From Liquidambar formosana (Eukaryota; Streptophyta; Magnoliopsida; Saxifragales; Altingiaceae), in contig CM077834.1 in assembly GCA_039720395.1 (NCBI GenBank), positions 4,360,607 to 4,424,606 on the forward strand: a stretch of DNA of 64,000 bases. Direction: 5' to 3'. This document shows, piece after piece, positions 60,405 to 64,000 of the stretch (the first letter of the stretch is position 1; every line of letters begins with the position of its first letter). Below the pieces are notes generated by a model. That model was not told the DNA's origin. It saw only the letters and a list, made by a program, of their open reading frames with translations, and ran no database searches. The position numbers were made by a program, and so were the translations under genes.

Positions 60405-60482
60405 TCACAATAAAATAATGATTTTTCTTAAATTATATATTTTGTCAAATTTGACTTATCTTTTTATGATACCAAGAGAGTA

Positions 60483-61930
60483 TATAGTGTGTATTTATTT
60501 GGAATGTTTATTTAAGTAATATGAAAAAAAATATTGAAATATTTTTAACATTTTAACATTATAGGTTTGAGGGAAGGACTGGCAGACTTATCTAATCCCT
60601 ACCATTTGATGGATAACTAGATGAGATGGGCATTTTTGTAGTTAAAGTTAAGGAGAGGGGCAAATATTCGATGACACGAAAGGGGAAAAAACCCATTGAA
60701 GTGTTGGCCTAATACAGAGCAAAACCCGACTTGGGGGGCAAAGGTCGTGATCATTGCTAGGTGGCATCACGAATCGTAAAGGTCTCTATCTTAATGCATC
60801 ACCATGCAAAAATCATCCAATTCAGAGGCTTTTGAGATCCTTAGTTTTGGTCCTTTTGGATATTAAGCATAATAATAAGTATAACATAAGCAAAATATTT
60901 TGGCAAAAAAAAAAATAAAAAAAAGTTCTCTTTAATTTTCTTCTCTTGCACTTTTGTCTCCGCATCTTATCCTTTGCTTCACACAAAATTTTACCTTAAT
61001 ATTTAAGAGTTAACAATGGGTTATGCTGTGGTGGAATGCCATGTCTTTCCTTTTTAGGGGTAAGGGTTTAAGGAATTATTAGTTTTGACCCCACTAAGCG
61101 CTCTTGTAAAGTTAGGTTGGGCATTATCACTTCATATAGAATTGATGCTAAATGACTAGTTAAGTGAGTGATGAGTGATATTGGATTCAAATTTACAGAA
61201 AAGCGTTGATACCCATTTGTTGATATTAAGAAGGTTTGAGTTATAGATAAATTCTATCGATTATCCAAAGAAAAAAAAGAAAGTAAAAAAAAGAAGAAGA
61301 AGATTTTAATTGTACCTAATTAATCCTCCTGAACACATGCAATCCTCTTGTCCTACATGCATCATGCACTAAGCAGTTACAAAACTAAAATCCATGAGTA
61401 TAGAAGAGTGGTGGGAATGAAACCTAAAACCTCTTACATAACAAAAAAACCTTAGACCATCCAATCCAACCCTCAAGGATACGTGTCATTACTAATCATC
61501 ACAAGTAAAAAGGAGCTTGCCAATCAAAGTGCAACATACTTTTTCATGCGATATTTTAACCTTGAATTTCAATGCCTTGAAATTTGTCCGCTTAACTTTT
61601 ATTTGAATTTTTAAAATTTTGAATACAGGTGAAAAGCATCAAAATGATACATCCATCTAGACATGACATAAACGAACAAATTTTAACAATAAAAACAACT
61701 TTTGAGAAAAAGAGACTTCCTAGTTAAATTTTCCCTTTCTTTTTTTTTCCTTTTTACCCAGGGTTAAACTTAGAGCAACTTTTGGTTTGCTCTAGTGTAA
61801 TGCTACAATAACTAAGACCTGACTTAGTATTTTTTATAAATTTTGTTTATTAATTCAAGCGCCTTTCCTCTTTTTTGGTAAGTCCTTTCCAACCCTTTTG
61901 TTTTTTTTTTTTGTTTTTTTTGGTCTAAAA
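60483..61930. other. Gene-free intergenic DNA
   Basis: No exon chain or RNA gene recognised. AT-rich, with purine-rich runs at about 60905-60925 and 61268-61303 and poly-T runs at about 61740 and 61900. Confidence 0.5.
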
Positions 61931-62196
61931 CTATTAATCGAGCACACGCAATGCGTGTGTAACACATTTATTCAAGTTTCTATTATATCAGTGAAACTAC
62001 TATGTTAGTTTTCAAGTTTCTTAAACCATATATATGTATGTGGGAGAAAATTAAGAAGAAACAAATTATGGTGAGTTTTTAAAAATTTAGTAAAATTACC
62101 AAATCGTCTCTTAACTTTATTAACTTGTAAGGATGTATTAATATTTTCAAGTACAATCCAACCACAAAGAAAATTGACTTTATATAGTAGTATAGA
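61931..62196 (-). mobile_element. Diverged non-autonomous Helitron (minus strand)
   Basis: On the minus strand it begins TCTATACTACTATATAAAGT after an A (complement of 62197). It ends with a perfect 7-bp hairpin (61943-61959, CACACGC-AAT-GCGTGTG on plus), followed by CTCGATTAATAG before a T. The expected CTAG terminus is ATAG, one base off. The 266-bp length and both ends fit a decayed Helitron relative of the copy at 59981. Confidence 0.7.
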
Positions 62197-63433
62197 TTTT
62201 CTTTTTTTAATCTTATTTTTTAAACCAAACACCTGTTTCTCTCTAATATTCTGAGATATTTTTACCTATCAAAATATAATTCTCATTCAGTTCACCCATT
62301 TCTTATAGAGAAACATCCATACCTATTTATTAAAAATCAACTAACATTTTGACTCTGTTGAACTTTTTTTTTTTTTTGACACTACTTGCCTCCACTCTAG
62401 GGTGGAAGAGTTCCTCCCTATTTTCATTCATTTTCTGTCACGTGTTATAAATATTTTAGAAAAATATGAATTCTAAAACACGAATAAACAAATAAGTTAA
62501 TATGGATACATGGACACATATTCATGTTAACATAAACATGTAATACTCAAATATGAATTTATAAAAATGTGTTTACACTTATGTAAATATGGGAATGCAT
62601 ACACATAATCAATTCTTCTTATTTATTTGAACAAGTGGCGAAATATAAGTGGGAGGGAGAAGGAACCCCTCCACCCAAGGGTGGAAACAAGTATTTTTTT
62701 TTATTTTTTATTTTTTGTTGTAAACTATATATATATATATATATAAAATTTATCAAGAAAATAACTATTTATACTAAATTGATGTGTCGCCAACTACTAC
62801 GGGAGTTGGGCTTTGGCAAATTCAAAGGAAGAGCATCACTTTCCTTTCAAAAACTCCTAGGTGCTGTTTCAAGTTTCCACTAGTCTAATAATAACTGGGA
62901 TTTGACCATTGACTAGAGAGGCCTTGACAAGTGATCTGTCTCCGTCTCCGTCTCCGCATGTGGATGGTCTAATGCAGGTGATAGTGTGTGGTGTCCGAAA
63001 ATCGAAACTCATCGACCAATTGGAACATCTTTGTAGGCCTCGCTTCATGTGGCCTAGACAGGGACTGTATGGGACTTGCTTGGGTGCATTGAACCGTCCA
63101 AACCAAATCTCACATGCATTTTGTACTATTCTGTCCCTTTCAGATTTTTAACTTAATGGCCAAACTCAAAGAAGGATAAACCTTATATTATTTAAGCCTC
63201 AGGCCCTACACATCGTTTTTTCAGTTTGCAAAAAGAATGGAGACAAACCTTGGCAATTATTGGTTAAGAAAATAATTATACTTTACAGAGTTAAAGTTTG
63301 CACCCCCATTACATTTCAATGATTATGTTAGATTGTTTGTGATTTTTTTTAATAAATATATTCAATAAAGAGGAATAACTTGCTCAATATAGGAGCATAT
63401 TTTATTTTTCTTGGAAAGTATCCCAATTCCCTA

Positions 63434-63468
<35 letters not shown>

Positions 63469-63797
63469 GAGTTCGAGTTCGTCAATGATGAGGACACCGG
63501 CCAGCATCCCTATCGCTATGAGTGATACATATTCTTGCTATGCAGTTCAAGACATGCACTATGTTATAGTAATATTTATCAAAAGGGGCTCACACTTGCT
63601 TGGTAGAAAATATTGGTCGAATTCTTTGGAATGTGAGAAAATCAAGTTTCAATTAACACATGCGATTAAACTACGTGCATCGTATAATGAAATTTTGTAC
63701 ATAAGGTAACTATTTTTTTCTTAATGTGGCTAATGGGTACTAGTGTGACATTCATTTAAAAAAAAAAAAAATTAATAATAATTTAAAAAACCTCTTA
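62197..63797. other. Gene-free intergenic DNA
   Basis: Nothing supportable as a gene. Contains an (AT)n tract near 62727-62745, a short (TCTCCG)n run near 62938-62956 and a long A-run at about 63440-63466. Confidence 0.5.
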
Positions 63798-64000
63798 TCT
63801 ATTATATACATCTAAAACGGAGGATTGGCACCCCTTTGTGTGCCAATTGCCAAGTGTCAGAATGAGATTTTTTTTTTCTTTTTTCCTTTCACATGCTGAA
63901 ACAGGGACACAATTGTCTTTTTGGTAAAATTACTTTTTAGTAACTGTTTTCTAATCTAATACCAAAAAAGGATATTTTCTATCAACTTGCTACAAATTGA
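63798..64000 (+). mobile_element. Possible Helitron 5' end running off the window
   Basis: 'a|tctattatatacatctaaaa' resembles plant Helitron 5' ends. It is followed by a hairpin ttggcac...gtgccaa (about 63825-63846). No 3' end can be seen because the window stops, so this is tentative. Confidence 0.4.

Larger units (their letters stand above)
58074..60407 (-). mobile_element. Small non-autonomous Ty3/Gypsy-like LTR retroelement
   Basis: Read on the minus strand. The 3' LTR is 58074-58459 (386 bp). The 5' LTR is 59582-59980 plus 60405-60407 (402 bp), interrupted by a Helitron. LTRs start TGATGTA and end TATGCCA. A perfect 5-bp target duplication CAATA flanks it (58069-58073 and 60408-60412). 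Next to the 5' LTR is a primer-binding site, minus-strand TGGTATTAGAGCC (59566-59578), one base from the initiator tRNA-Met type TGGTATCAGAGC. Next to the 3' LTR is a purine tract ending GTGGGGGAGCC. The 1.1-kb interior holds only a broken gag-like frame; protease, reverse transcriptase, RNase H and integrase are absent. Confidence 0.88.
57865..60480. mobile_element. Stowaway-like MITE split by an LTR element
   Basis: The left end 'ctcactctgtcccataaaga' and the right end reverse-complemented, 'ctctcttggtatcataaaaa', are flanked by TA (57863-57864 and 60481-60482). Without the insertion at 58074-60407 and its 5-bp duplication the element would be 277 bp (209 left plus 68 right). That size fits the other Stowaway-like copy at 6486-6742 (257 bp), and the termini follow the same pattern. 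Confidence 0.7.

Overview
This is nuclear DNA of a flowering plant, almost certainly a eudicot. The genes are split by AT-rich GT-AG introns, and the predicted proteins match Arabidopsis families nearly end to end. The spaces between genes hold plant-type MITEs, Helitrons, an LTR retroelement, a probable LINE tail and many microsatellites. I see no bacterial, organellar or viral gene order. Exon joins were worked out by hand from reading frame, splice sites and recalled family sequences; no alignment or search was run.

Layout. (1) 1.4-8.0 kb, plus strand: PP4 catalytic subunit (PPX), 8 coding exons, 305 aa. (2) 10.8-18.4 kb, plus: nuclear protein with a PHD finger and a C-terminal BAH-like region, 6 exons, 809 aa. 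(3) 18.5-26.1 kb: long gene-free stretch with old repeats and a LINE-like 3' tail. (4) 26.9-31.5 kb, plus: IAMT1-type indole-3-acetate carboxyl methyltransferase (SABATH family), 4 exons, 385 aa. (5) 31.9-39.7 kb: old tandem segmental duplication. Each copy holds one intronless minus-strand gene of an unrecognised family; the first has 362 aa with internal repeat expansion, the second 174 aa with a single unit. (6) 40.4-44.0 kb, minus: LIP5/VTA1-type ESCRT cofactor, 6 exons, 430 aa. (7) 48.0-49.8 kb: broken F-box/DUF295 gene bracketed by two related 9-bp-TSD MITEs. (8) 50.3-55.9 kb, minus: MAP65-1-like microtubule bundler, 9 coding exons, 586 aa, with a 1.37-kb 5'UTR intron and a non-canonical GC-AG first coding intron. 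(9) 56-64 kb: transposon-rich DNA, including a three-level nest (Stowaway-like MITE, then a small non-autonomous LTR element, then a Helitron) and two further Helitron-like sequences.

The genes do not form a pathway. They are ordinary neighbours: a phosphatase, a chromatin reader, an auxin-modifying enzyme, an endosomal trafficking factor and a cytoskeletal protein. The least familiar item is the duplicated repeat-bearing gene pair at 32.9-38.5 kb. The most precisely resolved one is the nested insertion at 57.86-60.48 kb, where the target-site duplications of the outer two layers and the A/T insertion site of the innermost can be read.
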